A stretch of DNA of 64,000 bases, taken from assembly GCA_017893485.1 (NCBI GenBank), contig JACEHZ010000589.1, positions 434,001 to 498,000 of the forward strand, read 5' to 3'. Position numbers and translations under genes: made by a program. Origin of the DNA: Hemerocallis citrina. Taxonomy: Eukaryota; Streptophyta; Magnoliopsida; Asparagales; Asphodelaceae. The notes under the pieces were generated by a model. That model saw nothing but the letters and a program-made list of their open reading frames with translations, ran no database searches and was not told the DNA's origin. Positions 32,909 through 44,242 of the stretch are shown piece by piece; position 1 is the stretch's first letter; each line of letters begins with the position of its first letter.

Positions 32909-35900
32909 ATGGCGGGTGATGCAGATGCAACCAAGGAGGTTGTGGGATCAAGTTCATCAAGAACAACGATTCACAATGCAAAATTTGAAGTTGAAAAATT
33001 TGATGGGACAAACAATTTCGGGATGTGGCAATGTGAGGTTTTGGATGTTCTTGTTCAACAAGAACAAGATGTTGCTTTGGAAGTTGAAAAACCTAAGGAT
33101 ATGTCCGAAGCAGATTGGAAGAAGTTGAATCGAGTTGCGTGTGGGACTATTCAGCTCTTTATTGAGAAGGCTCAGAAGTATGATTTGATGAGGGATACCA
33201 TTGCTGCGGTGTTGTGGAAGAAGCTCGAAGACAAATACATGAGGAAAAGTTTGGAGAATCGGTTGTATTTGAAGAAGAGACTTTTTCGCTTCACCTATAC
33301 GGAAGGTATGTCTATGAATGCTCATGTTGAATCATTTAATAAATTGTTGGCTGATTTGTTAAATTTGGATGAGCAAATTAAGGATGAAGATAAAGCCCTA
33401 ATTCTGTTGAATTCATTACCTGAAAGTTATGATCATTTAGCAACTACTTTATTATATGGAAAAGATACTGTGAAATATGAAGATGTTGCAAATGCCTTGT
33501 TGAATAATGAAACTAGGAGAAGGGATAAGATGGTTGATAGAGAAACTTCTGAAGCTTTGATTGTAAGGGGCAGGACTGAGACTAGATCTGAGTCCAAATC
33601 TGGGAAAAAGGGAAACAAATCTCGTTCCAAATCGAGAGGAGTTTCGAAGGACAGGAAAATACCAGCCCAAGATGAATGTGCTTTCTGTCATGAAAGGGGG
33701 CATTGGAAAAAGGATTGTCCAAAGCTACGAAATAAGGGAAATTCGACTGCAAATGTGACTGTTGATAATTTAGAAAGTGGCGAGGATTTTTCTTTTGCAC
33801 TTGCTTCTAGTCCCTCACTTTATCAAGAAGTATGGTTTCTTGATACAGCAGCCTCCTATCATATGACTTGGAAAAAGGAGTGGTTTACTTCTTTGGAGTA
33901 TATGGATGGTGGTGTAGTTTTGATGGGAAATGATGCACCTTGTAAGAAGGTAGGAGTCGGGAAGATTGAATTGCTAATGCACGATGGTCTTATTAGGGAG
34001 CTTTCAGATGTATGGTATGTTCCAGATTTGAAAAAGAATCTGATTTCACTAGGTGCTTTGGAGGCCAGTGGATTGAAATTTGCTAGTGAAGGTGGCATTC
34101 TGAAGGTGACTAGCGGATCACTCGTGGTGATGAAAGGGCAAAGAAAGAGGAACTTGTTTTTCTTGCAGGGAAAAACATATTTGGGTCAGGCTGCCAGCGT
34201 AACTGAGAAGCCTAAACAGTTTGTTCCCGACTCTACTAGGTTGTGGCATATGCGACTCGGGCATGCAGGAGAAAAGGCCTTGCAGGGGCTTGTGAAGCAA
34301 GGGTTGCTTAAAGATGCTAAAGGGTGCAAGTTGGAATTTTGTGAACATTGTGTTTTGGGTAAGCAAACTAGGGTGAAATTTGGTACAGCTGTACATCAGA
34401 CAAAGGGTATCCTCGATTATGTGCACACAGATGTTTGGGGCCCTACTCAGACACCTTCTATGAGTGGTAGACACTGGTTTGTTACTTTTGTTGATGATTA
34501 CTCCAGACGAGTTTGGGTATATACCATGAAGCACAAAGATGAAGTTTTGACATTGTTCACAAGTTGGAAGAAGAAAGTTGAAAATCAGACTGGTAGGAAG
34601 ATTAAGGTTCTGAGGTCAGATAATGGAGGGGAATATAAGAATGATCCGTTTCTAAAGTTGTGTGAAGATGAAGGGATCCAGAGGCACTTCACAGTTAGGA
34701 AGACTCCACAGCAAAATGGGGTTGCAGAAAGGATGAACAGAACCTTACTTGAGAAGGTAAGATGTATGTTAGCACAGTCTGGGTTGAAGAAGACATTTTG
34801 GGCAGAAGCTGTTATATATGCAAGCCACATCGTCAACCGTTTACCATCAGCAACACTTGAAGGCAAAACGCCTATTGAGGTATGGAGTGGTAAACCTGCA
34901 TCTGATTATAGTTTTTTGTATATATTTGGTTGTCCTGCTTATTTTCATGTAACTGAAACTAAACTTGATGCAAGAGCCAAGAAGGCTATATTTGTTGGTT
35001 TTAGTACTGGTGTCAAAGGTTACAGGTTGTGGTGTCCAGAACAGAAGAAGTTAGTAATCAGCAGAGATGTGACTTTTGATGAGACCAGCATGATTAGCTC
35101 GGGACAGTCGACTGGTGGTATAGGCCAGTCGACTGGTGAGCAGCAGAAGAGTGGGACAGTTCTTCAACAATTGAGTAGAAGAAGTTCGGGACAGTCGACT
35201 GATGAACAGGAGCAGTCGACTGATGGTCCAAAACAGCAGAATTGTGGGAGCTCGGGACAGTCGACTGGTGGCAATAACCAGTCGACTGGTAGGAGAGTTT
35301 TCCAACAGGTGGAGGTAGAAAAGTTGTCAGTTGAAAATCCTGTTCCTGTCCAAGATGAAGATGATGTGGTTGATACTGAGAATGATGAAGAAGTTCCTAT
35401 CCAGCAGGAAGAATCAATTGCAGTAAGAAGGCAAAGAAGAGATATCAAATGACCGTCTCGTTTTACAGACACAGTTGCATTTGCTCTTCCCATTGTGGAT
35501 GATGAAGTTCCCTCCAACTTCAAAGAAGCCACTAGAAGTTCAGAAAATGCAGATTGGAAAGTTGCTATGGGTGAAGAGATGAACTCTCTTCATAAGAATA
35601 AGACTTGGGATCTAGTGCAACTACCAAAGGGGAAGAAAGCAATTGGTTGCAAGTGGGTGTATACGAAGAAAGAAGGTCCAAAAGGCAGTGTTCGGTTCAA
35701 GGCTAGACTAGTTGCAAAGGGGTATGCTCAAAGGGAAGGAATTGACTATAATGAAGTGTTCTCTCCAGTTGTGAAGCATCCTTCTATTCGGATTTTATTG
35801 GCATTGGTAGCACAGTTTGACCTTGAGTTGACACAGATGGATGTGAAGACTGCGTTCTTACATGGGGATCTAGATGAAGAGATTTATATGTTGCAGCCAG

Positions 35901-37075
35901 ATGGGTTCAAGACAGCTGGGAAGGAAAATTGTGTTTGCAGGTTGAAGAAGTCTCTCTATGGTTTGAAGCAATCTCCAAGGCAGTGGTATTTGAGGTTTGA
36001 TCAGTTTATGAAGGTGCAGAGATATTCCAGAAGTGAGTTTGATCATTGTGTTTACTTCAGGAAGTTGTAGGATGGCTCTTTCATATATCTGTTACTATAT
36101 GTGGATGACATGTTGATTGCCTCTAAGAATGCTAAGGAGATTCAAAATTTGAAGAATCAGTTGAGTTCTGAATTCGAGATGAAGGATCTTGGTGAAGCCA
36201 AGAAGATACTTGGGATGGAGATAGCTAGAGACAGGGCAAAGGGTATAGTGAGTTTGACTCAGAAGCAATATCTTTTGAAGGTGCTGAAACGGTTCGGTAT
36301 AGATGAGAAGACTAAACCAGTAAGTACACCCTTAGCCAGTCATTTCAGAATTAGTGCTTCTCAGTCTCCAAGTACAGATGAAGAGAGACAGTATATGGCA
36401 AATGTACCTTACACTAGTGTGGTTGGCAGTTTGATGTATGCCATGGTTTGTACTCGACCAGACATCTCTCAGGCGGTGAGTATGGTTAGTCGATATATGC
36501 ATGATCCAGGCAAAGAGCATTGGCAAGCAGCTAAATGGATTCTAAGGTACATAAGTGGCACCACAGATGTGGGTTTGAAATTTGAAAGGGATGACAATAT
36601 TAGCAGGTTATTAGTTGGATATGTTGATTCAGACTATGCAGGTGATCTAGATAAGAGGCGGTCTACTACAGGCTATTTGTTTACGATGGCTAGAGCACCT
36701 ATAAGTTGGAGGTCAAATTTGCAGTCCACTGTAGCGTTGTATACAACTGAGGCTGAATACATGGCGGTTGCTGAGGCCATGAAGGAAGCCATTTGGATAC
36801 ATGGACTTTTGAAGAGCTTGGGGATTCATCGGGAGAAGGTGGAGGTACATTGTGACAGTCAGAGTGCTATCCATTTAGCGAAGAACCAAGTTCATCATTC
36901 GAGGACCAAACATATTGATGTCCGTTATCATTTTGTGCGTGATTTGATAAAGGATGGTGATATTCATTTGGTGAAGATTGGAACAGCTGATAATCCTGCT
37001 GATATGTTGACCAAAGTTGTTGGAGCAGCCAAGTTCAAGCATTGCATGAACCTGGCTAATATTTTGCATGTTTGA
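32909..37075 (+). pseudogene. Copia-C gag-pol polyprotein with two in-frame stops
   Basis: One frame of 1389 codons runs from ATG 32909 to TGA 37073-37075. It is interrupted only by TGA at 35450-35452 and TAG at 36068-36070. Domains in order: gag (residues ~20-230), zinc knuckle CAFCHERGHWKKDC (~255), protease WFLDTAAS (~309), integrase HHCC (RLWHMRLGHAG to FCEHC, ~445-480), and the DDE residues in HTDVWG, RSDNGGEY and NGVAERMNR (~506, 569, 604). A QST(G/D) repeat linker (~730-795) leads to RT with LLYVDDMLIAS (~1063) and RNase H (DSDYAGDLDKRRSTTGY). Both stops are explained by C-to-T changes (CGA to TGA, CAG to TAG). No frameshift is present, so gag, PR and IN could still be made from the first 847 codons. 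Confidence 0.9.
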
Positions 37076-37286
37076 TGATTTGGAATGGGGGGTTGGAATA
37101 GTGCTTCGCTATTTGTTCGCCTAGTATGTGATATCATACTAAGGTGGAGTTTGGATTTGTTGTTACATTTGATGAAGAGCATTTGGAGTATTTGTGGAGA
37201 TTGCTTGGGCTACTTGGAAGATCTTGCCAAGGTGGAGATTGTTGGTTGGTGGAAGATCTGGTGGAAGATCTCGCCAAGGTGGAGAT

Positions 37287-37831
37287 TGTAGGATAATGGC
37301 TCGATTCTGGTTCAGATTGTTTTGGAGTATCTGCAACAAAAGAAAGTTACAGCATAAGTCGACTGATAGAAGGATCAGGCGACTGTCCAGAGAGTTTTCG
37401 AAGGCTAAAGATACAAGCAGCAGCAGAGGATCAGTCGACTGATCGGTCGACTGCCAGATGGAGTGCCAGTCGACTGGTAAGTCGACCAGTCGACTGTCGA
37501 CGAGATTTTGAACTAGATCAGGCCCAATTTGAAAAGGTCCAATAGTTTCCCTATAAATACACTTGTTAGGGTTTTGTAATCTGAGACGAAAATTAGAGAT
37601 CCCTATTTCGGTTTTGCAGCCGTCATTGATTGTAAGGGTTTGTTTTCGCCCATTGGTGATAATTTGAAGAAGAAGAAACCCCAACCGCCCCGTGGATGTA
37701 GGCATGTATTTTGCCGAACCACATTAAATCTGTGTGTCCTTTTGTGTTGGTTTGTTTTGTGTTTTCTCGCTGGTTCTCTCTTTGTATTCCGCATTGATTC
37801 TTGTTGGTTTGATTCGTATTCACGCACAACA
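37287..37831 (+). repeat. Copia-C 3' LTR
   Basis: 545 bp, nearly identical to the 5' LTR. GTCGAC sites recur at the same offsets, including an intact site where the 5' LTR has GTCAAC. Confidence 0.95.
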
Positions 37832-38198
37832 GTACATTCGACAGTAATAAATTGTAGTCAATCGAAACTTTTTCCAGATTAAGTATTTCGGTGAATCCAC
37901 TTTATATTCTTTCCAAAACTTGATCATTTGCAAACGATAATTTTACATATTTATTCCTCAAAAATAAATCAGTGAATAATCTTGAATGCACTTGCTTCTT
38001 GAGGATTAATCACATGTTTCTTCTTGATGAAACTTTCCCGATATTTGCGATCTTTTATATTTGCATAATTCTTTCCTTTTGCTTTGATTATGAAGATCTT
38101 GAAATTTATTTGAATTTCATTCCATATAATCCTGTAAAGATCTTAGATAAAAATATTAGATGCATGTGTATGTTTTATACACACCAAACTTAGGGTCA

Positions 38199-41100
38199 AC
38201 AATCTGCCCCTTTTTGTGTGGACAAAACACACTAATAATTTAAGATAAAATTCCCCCTTATCCTAATACTCTCTCTTAATTTATGATTACATCATAAGAG
38301 CATATAAGTGTGTATGGATGAGACGATGCATCCTATATGGGAAAAACATGCACATACAATTTATACAAGATATTGAGTAAAACTTCTCAACAACAATTAT
38401 CAATAATAAGAATTAAGCATCACATATTTTTATTCCAATCAAAAGAGCTTATACATGATATAAAATTTCAAAGATCAAGATATCTTTTGATAAAGAATTT
38501 AATACAAAATACGATAAAGCTCCAAGATCATAAACTTTAAATAGAAGCAAGGATAGATAAAAATTCTTCAAGCCCATAAAAAAAATTTCCCCCTTTGGAA
38601 CACATCAAAAGGGAGCTACTCCTCATCGTCATCGTCCTCATCTTCACCGCCAAAATCCTCCTCATATATCATAGAGAGGATAATAGAAAAATGAAAAGAA
38701 AAAAAAATTGAAAACTGTGTTGGGATAAACACGACCAATGAAAACATTTAGAAAATTTTAGAAAGTAACAATTAATCGATTAGAAATATCAATTACATTC
38801 AATTTCCCTCGTAAATAATGAAAACGTTTTAATCTAGTGGTAAAGAAAAGAAATCAACTACTTGCACATCTGTCCGAACATATTCAAGTATGATATCACC
38901 TTTAATGAAATGATACTTAATAAATTGTTAACGGATTTATATATACTTTGTGCGACTATATATGTTGGTCAGAATTCTCAGTTATGTGGACAATACTAGT
39001 ATTATCACAATTAATTGGAATATGATCGAGAAATACGTTACAGTCCTCCAAAGTGTGTTTTATCCATAATACATGTGCACAACATTATCATGCAGCTATA
39101 TGTTCGGCTTCGGCAGTGGATAATGTAACAGAGTTATGCTTCTTTGAAGCCCATGATACTAAACAATTTTCAAGAAAAGTGATGTGTGCCGCTTGTACTT
39201 TTTCTTCATCCTGAGTTTGCTTTCAAAACTCCTCGCACATATTTTCATTAGTAAACCCAAAAATAATATCGTCAATAGTCATATTGAATTTAAACAATCA
39301 AAATATCTTTAAGATAGTTCTTGGTAAAAAAAATCTAGTGTCTATTTTTTCTTTTGAGAAACCTGTGTGAGTAAGAAACAAGCTCAAACATATGCCACGC
39401 TCGAGGCACTTGCTTTAGATCATATAACGCTTTATCAAGAAGGACATATCCAATTTAATTTGTATCAATATACAAATTACATATATAATATATAATATAT
39501 CTCATATATAATATTTAATATATAAATGATCATAACAACAATTAAAACTATTCTCAATTTATTATTCAAAACTCTCCCCCCTTTTGTCTTACTGTAATAA
39601 GGGGCATAAAAGTAAATCAAGAATTAGTTGACGAAAATCAGTGTTTTGCCTGTAGTAAAACAATCATATCTTCAAAACTCTCCCCCCTTATGATGAATTG
39701 TAATCGAAAAAACCACTTATGACTTAAACTAATTTTATTTGAAAGATTTTTTAGCTCTTACAAAACAATACATTATTTGACTATTTAGAAAGAAAATGAA
39801 AGAGATATCAGTTTCACCAAATCATCCTATCAATAAATTTGAAAATTGCAGACTTCAATCAAATTAAAAGTTGATTTTAAGAATCTTTCGTTTATTCTGA
39901 CCTCAATTAAATTCTGAAAAGTAGTAGCCAAATATAGCTAAGTTAGATAGACATTGAAATCATATTTATTTGAATACAAATTTAGTTTTGATAAATTTGG
40001 AAATTCATTCAAACCGATTCCAAATCATGCAAAACTTTATAAGATATCCAAATAAGAATATAAGAAAAATAAAGAGCACTTAATCAAGTGGCTTGCAAAA
40101 ATAGTAGTAATTAGAAATGAAAATATGAATCCAAATTTAAGCATGATTTGAAAAGACATGGTAAAGATAAAACATAATATACAAAAGTATAAACATATGT
40201 GGATATAACTGCTCCTAATACGCAAAACGATATAAAATAACTACGACAAAGATAAATTAATTACAAATGTTATATGGTGTACAATTTTTATCTTAACCAT
40301 TGTTACCGACAATCACTTCTTAATTGGGTTGCAAAAAAAATTCTATTTATCATTGGCAACCACTATTATTATGTCATCTTTTTTCAAAAACCAATTATTG
40401 CCGCATATCTATCAATATGAGTAGGAACGACTTTTGGTATCTACGTCTGTGTGCCACTTGCATTGTTAGTCTTTCTAACTAAAACAAAATTAGTATTCCC
40501 TTTTGAAGCACAAATATATGAAACATGTCATATACTGCAGCAGTAATTGCAAGTAATAAAATTATCCCTTGGTTCATAAAGTACATTTGAATAATTATGC
40601 ATATGGGTACGAGAAGATTGCTTAGGAATCTGTTGTTTCGGTGAATTGCTGCAACCAAGTCCTCTTTTATCATAGGCTGTACTTGATTGCTTTATCATAA
40701 AGTAAGTGAGTTCTTTTTCGTATTTTCCAATAGTTGGTCGAGCTCAATTATTTTGTGACAAAACATTTTTCTTGTACAATCTAACTTTTTTTAACCCAAT
40801 CCCTTAAATTACAAGCAATTTCACATAATTCATCATAAGTGGGTTTTTCGATTACCTCTTCTTGAAGTGATGATTGTCCCTTATCATCTCCAAGAGACAT
40901 AAAAGCTGATGCCACATTTGCTCGCTCATATTGGTCGTCTGCATTATCACTTAAATCAAAGTCAAGCCAAGTTGCCTTTAATGCCTTATTTTTATATTTT
41001 GATCTTGTATTGTATGATATGTTCTAATCTTGATTGAGAGGGAAATTCGCATGAATGTGTCTGAGCTTTTTTGCATTTGTAGCATGCTTTGTCTTTGCAT

Positions 41101-42012
41101 TTGTCTCTCCCTCCTAGATACCTACCATGCTTTTGGTTTTTGAAAAACTTATTGAAGCTTTCGGTTAGGATCTTGATGTCTTCATCAGATGATTCATTGT
41201 TTGAATTACAGTTTGAATGACGTGGTGCAGCAGCTTTAAGGAGATGGTATACTCATTAGTTTTGGGTATGATCCCAATATTCTATCTATACCTTTTTGGA
41301 TCCATCATATCCATTTCGTATGTTTTGAGTTTACCCTGAAAAGTATAGTAATCTTATCCCTGTTCTTCGTGTGTTTCCCTCATGGCAGCAACTTTGATAT
41401 ACCATTTTGGTGAGAGACAACTTATGATTTTCCAACCTTGCGGTTATCGTCCAAGCCCTTACCCAAGCTTTCAAGTTCATGAACAATTATATCAAAGCGG
41501 GCCAACATTTGATCTATACTTTTACCTGGAATCATGCGAAACACATCAAACTTATAATAACATAAAATAACTTTAGCTTTTACCTCTGAGGTGGTTCCCT
41601 TATGATGCCTTTGCATGTTGCTCCAGAATTCATATGTCGTTTTACAGTTTCGTCTGCATCGCATGAGTTCTTCATAGTTTAAGCCTGCATATAGTGTGTT
41701 CATCTCTTTGGAGTTTGCATTATTTTGTGAAAGTTCAACTTTGGTGAATGATTTCTTTCCATCATTGACATGAGTTTCTATTTTATTGATGCAAACATTC
41801 CAAACTTCTTCTTCAAGCATCTACAAAAATGAGACGTACGAACCTTCCAAGCATTACAACATTTAACATCAAAATGAGGTGAACATGTTATATTTGACCC
41901 ACTGGAGTTGGATGGCTCCGAAGAGTATAAGTCATTGGGATGAGGGATTTCGGTCATTAGACCTTTTGCTTTAGCTTTTAAGCTAATAATAAGCACCTTG
42001 CTCTGAAACCAC
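38199..42012 (-). pseudogene. Copia-D internal region: gag, RT and RNase H remnants
   Basis: On the minus strand from the 5' LTR: a SIRE-type gag start (SPHFDVKCCNAWKVRTSHF, frame to 41778) shifts frame into 41820-41422 (EEELMRCRRN-like block, FWSNMQRHHKGT, VHELESLGKGL). A further gag part near 40990-40800 contains ANVASAFMSLGDD. Protease and integrase are not recognisable. YDLKQVPRAW at about 39440-39410 is the end of the RT region, and WASKKHNSVTLSTAEAEHIA at about 39180-39100 is RNase H. The region of 3.8 kb is well short of a full SIRE body, so large deletions have occurred, and many stops make it non-functional. The 39480-40780 stretch holds nothing that I can assign. Confidence 0.7.
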
Positions 42013-42650
42013 TGTAAATTACCCTAGGGGAGGGTGAATAGGGGGATTGTGAAGAAATTAAAAACTAAAAGTAAATGTGTAACGTAAAAGATAGAGTTAG
42101 AGAAATCAAACATAGTAACGAGGCAAGACACATCGATATAAGTGGTTTGGCGCCCATGTCTACTCCACTACCCATTACCTGCATCCATTTTGCGCCATAG
42201 ACATTCCACCATACTCCAACCTTGTACAATCAATTCTCGATATTCAGGCCGAGATTCCTATTACACCCATATGACTTCTATTACTCTACAAGCCCCGTAA
42301 ACCGTCTCAATCCAAAGTGAAAAGAAAATGAAAAAGCAAGATCGGCATCTTCACTAAGAAAACAATGAAAACACACTTCTCACTTGAACTTTGGCAAAGT
42401 GATAAGTTCTGAAGTTTTAGAGTCAAAAGAAATAAAAAATACTCAGTAGATTTAGCTCTATTTCAAGAGTTTGAGATTATTTCTTTACACAAATGTAAAA
42501 AATATCAAGTATGAATTTGGGAAGGTTGCGGTCGACTGCTATATTGGGTAGTCGACTGTCATTTCCTCCAGACCAAGGCTGAGAGAAAATGACATTCGAC
42601 AACGAAAATTTCAACTTGTAGTTGTGGTCGACTATCAAGTGCAATCGACC

Positions 42651-42880
42651 ATAATAATTGCCGTCGGCCGGATCCTTTCCCAGATTAAGTATTTCGGTGA
42701 AACTACTTTATATTCTTTTCAAAACTTGATTATTTTCCAACGATACTTTTACATTTTTATTTCTCATAATAATTGCCGTCGGCCGGATCCTTTCCCAGAT
42801 TAAGTATTTCGGTGAAACTACTTTATATTCTTTTCAAAACTTGATTATTTTCCAACGATACTTTTACATTTTTATTTCTC
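42651..42880. repeat. exact 115-bp tandem duplication in the Copia-D 5' LTR
   Basis: Units 42651-42765 and 42766-42880 appear identical base for base; the other LTR has a single copy. It spans CCGTCGGCCGGATCC and the TTCGGTGAAACTACTT block. Confidence 0.95.
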
Positions 42881-43757
42881 ATAAATAAACCAGTAAATAA
42901 TCTTGAATGCACAGGCTCCTTGAGGATTAATCACATGTTTCTTCTTCATAAAATTTTCCTGATATTTGCGGTCTTTTATATTTGCATGATTATTTTGTTT
43001 TGCTTTGATTACAAAGATCTTGATATTTTTTTTTGAAGAATCTACCCCATAACTCGTGGTGTTAATAGCGGAAACACACCACAAGTAATAGAAACTCTTA
43101 AGACTTAGATGAACCAAGAACAAGCCACCACAATATATGCAAGATCTCACAAGAACACAATCAATATGCACAGATAACCAATACTTCTTATTTCCCAAGA
43201 AATAAAAAGATTACAAAAGAGATTACAACTCTCAATCTCTCTCTCTCTCACCTTTGAAACACTCAGCACAATCCGCTCTTGAAGTTGAACAATAATAACG
43301 GTTCACCTCTTGATTACACAAATTGATGGATTAGACCCACACAAACCCTAGAGTCTATGACCACATATATAGCTCCCAAGTAAACTCTAAAAGATAAACA
43401 CAAATCCAGCAATTGGGCCTTAAATTCGTAAGCCCAAAAACAATCAGCGCCGAAGTCGGTCGACCGCACCCCCAAAGTTGGTCGACCGCAATGTGTAGAG
43501 TCAAGCCCGAGACTCGACCGATCGACTGCACCCCCAAGGTCGGTCGATCGTCATCTCCTCTGTTGGACCCTGTACACTCGAAGAATTCTCAGCAGCTAGG
43601 GTCGGTCGACCTCACCCTTAGGTCGGTCTACCGCAACTCTCCAGACTACACTTCTTCTACTTGTTTTTTGTCTTCTCTTGCTTTTTTGCCTCCTCCTCTT
43701 CTTCTCCAACTTCAAGTACTCAGTGCCTACGTGTATTTGAGGCCACAATTCCTAACA

Positions 43758-44242
43758 ATCTCCCACTTGGACCAAATACACCACGCTTCAAAGTTATTGC
43801 AATCTTTACCTCGCATTCTTTCTGCCAATCTCCCACTTTCACAGAAGACCCAAGTACTCCCCACTCTCATGAAGAGCACCTCCGCCAATCCACCACGTAG
43901 AGTGCACCAACCACCCCTCATCGCCTCATGAAGGATGTGCTCCACCAATAGCATAGAACACGAATACTGGAGAAACAACCTCCCGTGTCGGATTCCGTGT
44001 TATGAGACTCCCCAACTCGCAAAATCTCCATCAATACTGGACATGGTTCAAAACCTCTCAATGCACCCTCTACATTAGAAGTCTCCGTGGACGACACCTC
44101 CACAATATCCACAGACTGTTCAACCCCTACAGTCTCATTTCGATTACTCTCTTCGACATCACCCCACATATCGATACCAGTGCGCTCTATCACACAAGAG
44201 AGACTTGAAGCTTCATCGGCCAATTCGCAAAGTACCCTCACC
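43758..44242 (-). other. Copia-B 3' untranslated/degraded region
   Basis: The sequence lies between the polypurine tract and the nested solo LTR. A minus-strand frame (44268-43918) is open for 116 codons but shows no Copia domain; it may be a leftover of the deleted pol C-terminus or noncoding. Confidence 0.5.

Larger units (their letters stand above)
32328..37831 (+). mobile_element. Copia-C: nearly intact, young Tork/Tnt1-like Copia
   Basis: Two 545-bp LTRs (32328-32872 and 37287-37831) are flanked by a perfect GTACA duplication (32323-32327, 37832-37836). I count 5 differences between the LTRs, about 0.9%, which implies a recent insertion. The primer site TGGTATCAGAGC follows the 5' LTR and a purine tract (AAGGTGGAGAT) precedes the 3' LTR. 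The body is a single gag-pol frame broken only by two nonsense codons. In each LTR six or seven GTCGAC sites lie within about 150 bp just upstream of the TATA box (CTATAAATAC, about 32591). Confidence 0.95.

Noticed and set aside
43413..43931. 172-codon plus-strand frame over the Copia-B LTR
   Set aside because: Antisense to the LTR and polypurine tract, low complexity and not conserved as a frame in the other LTR.
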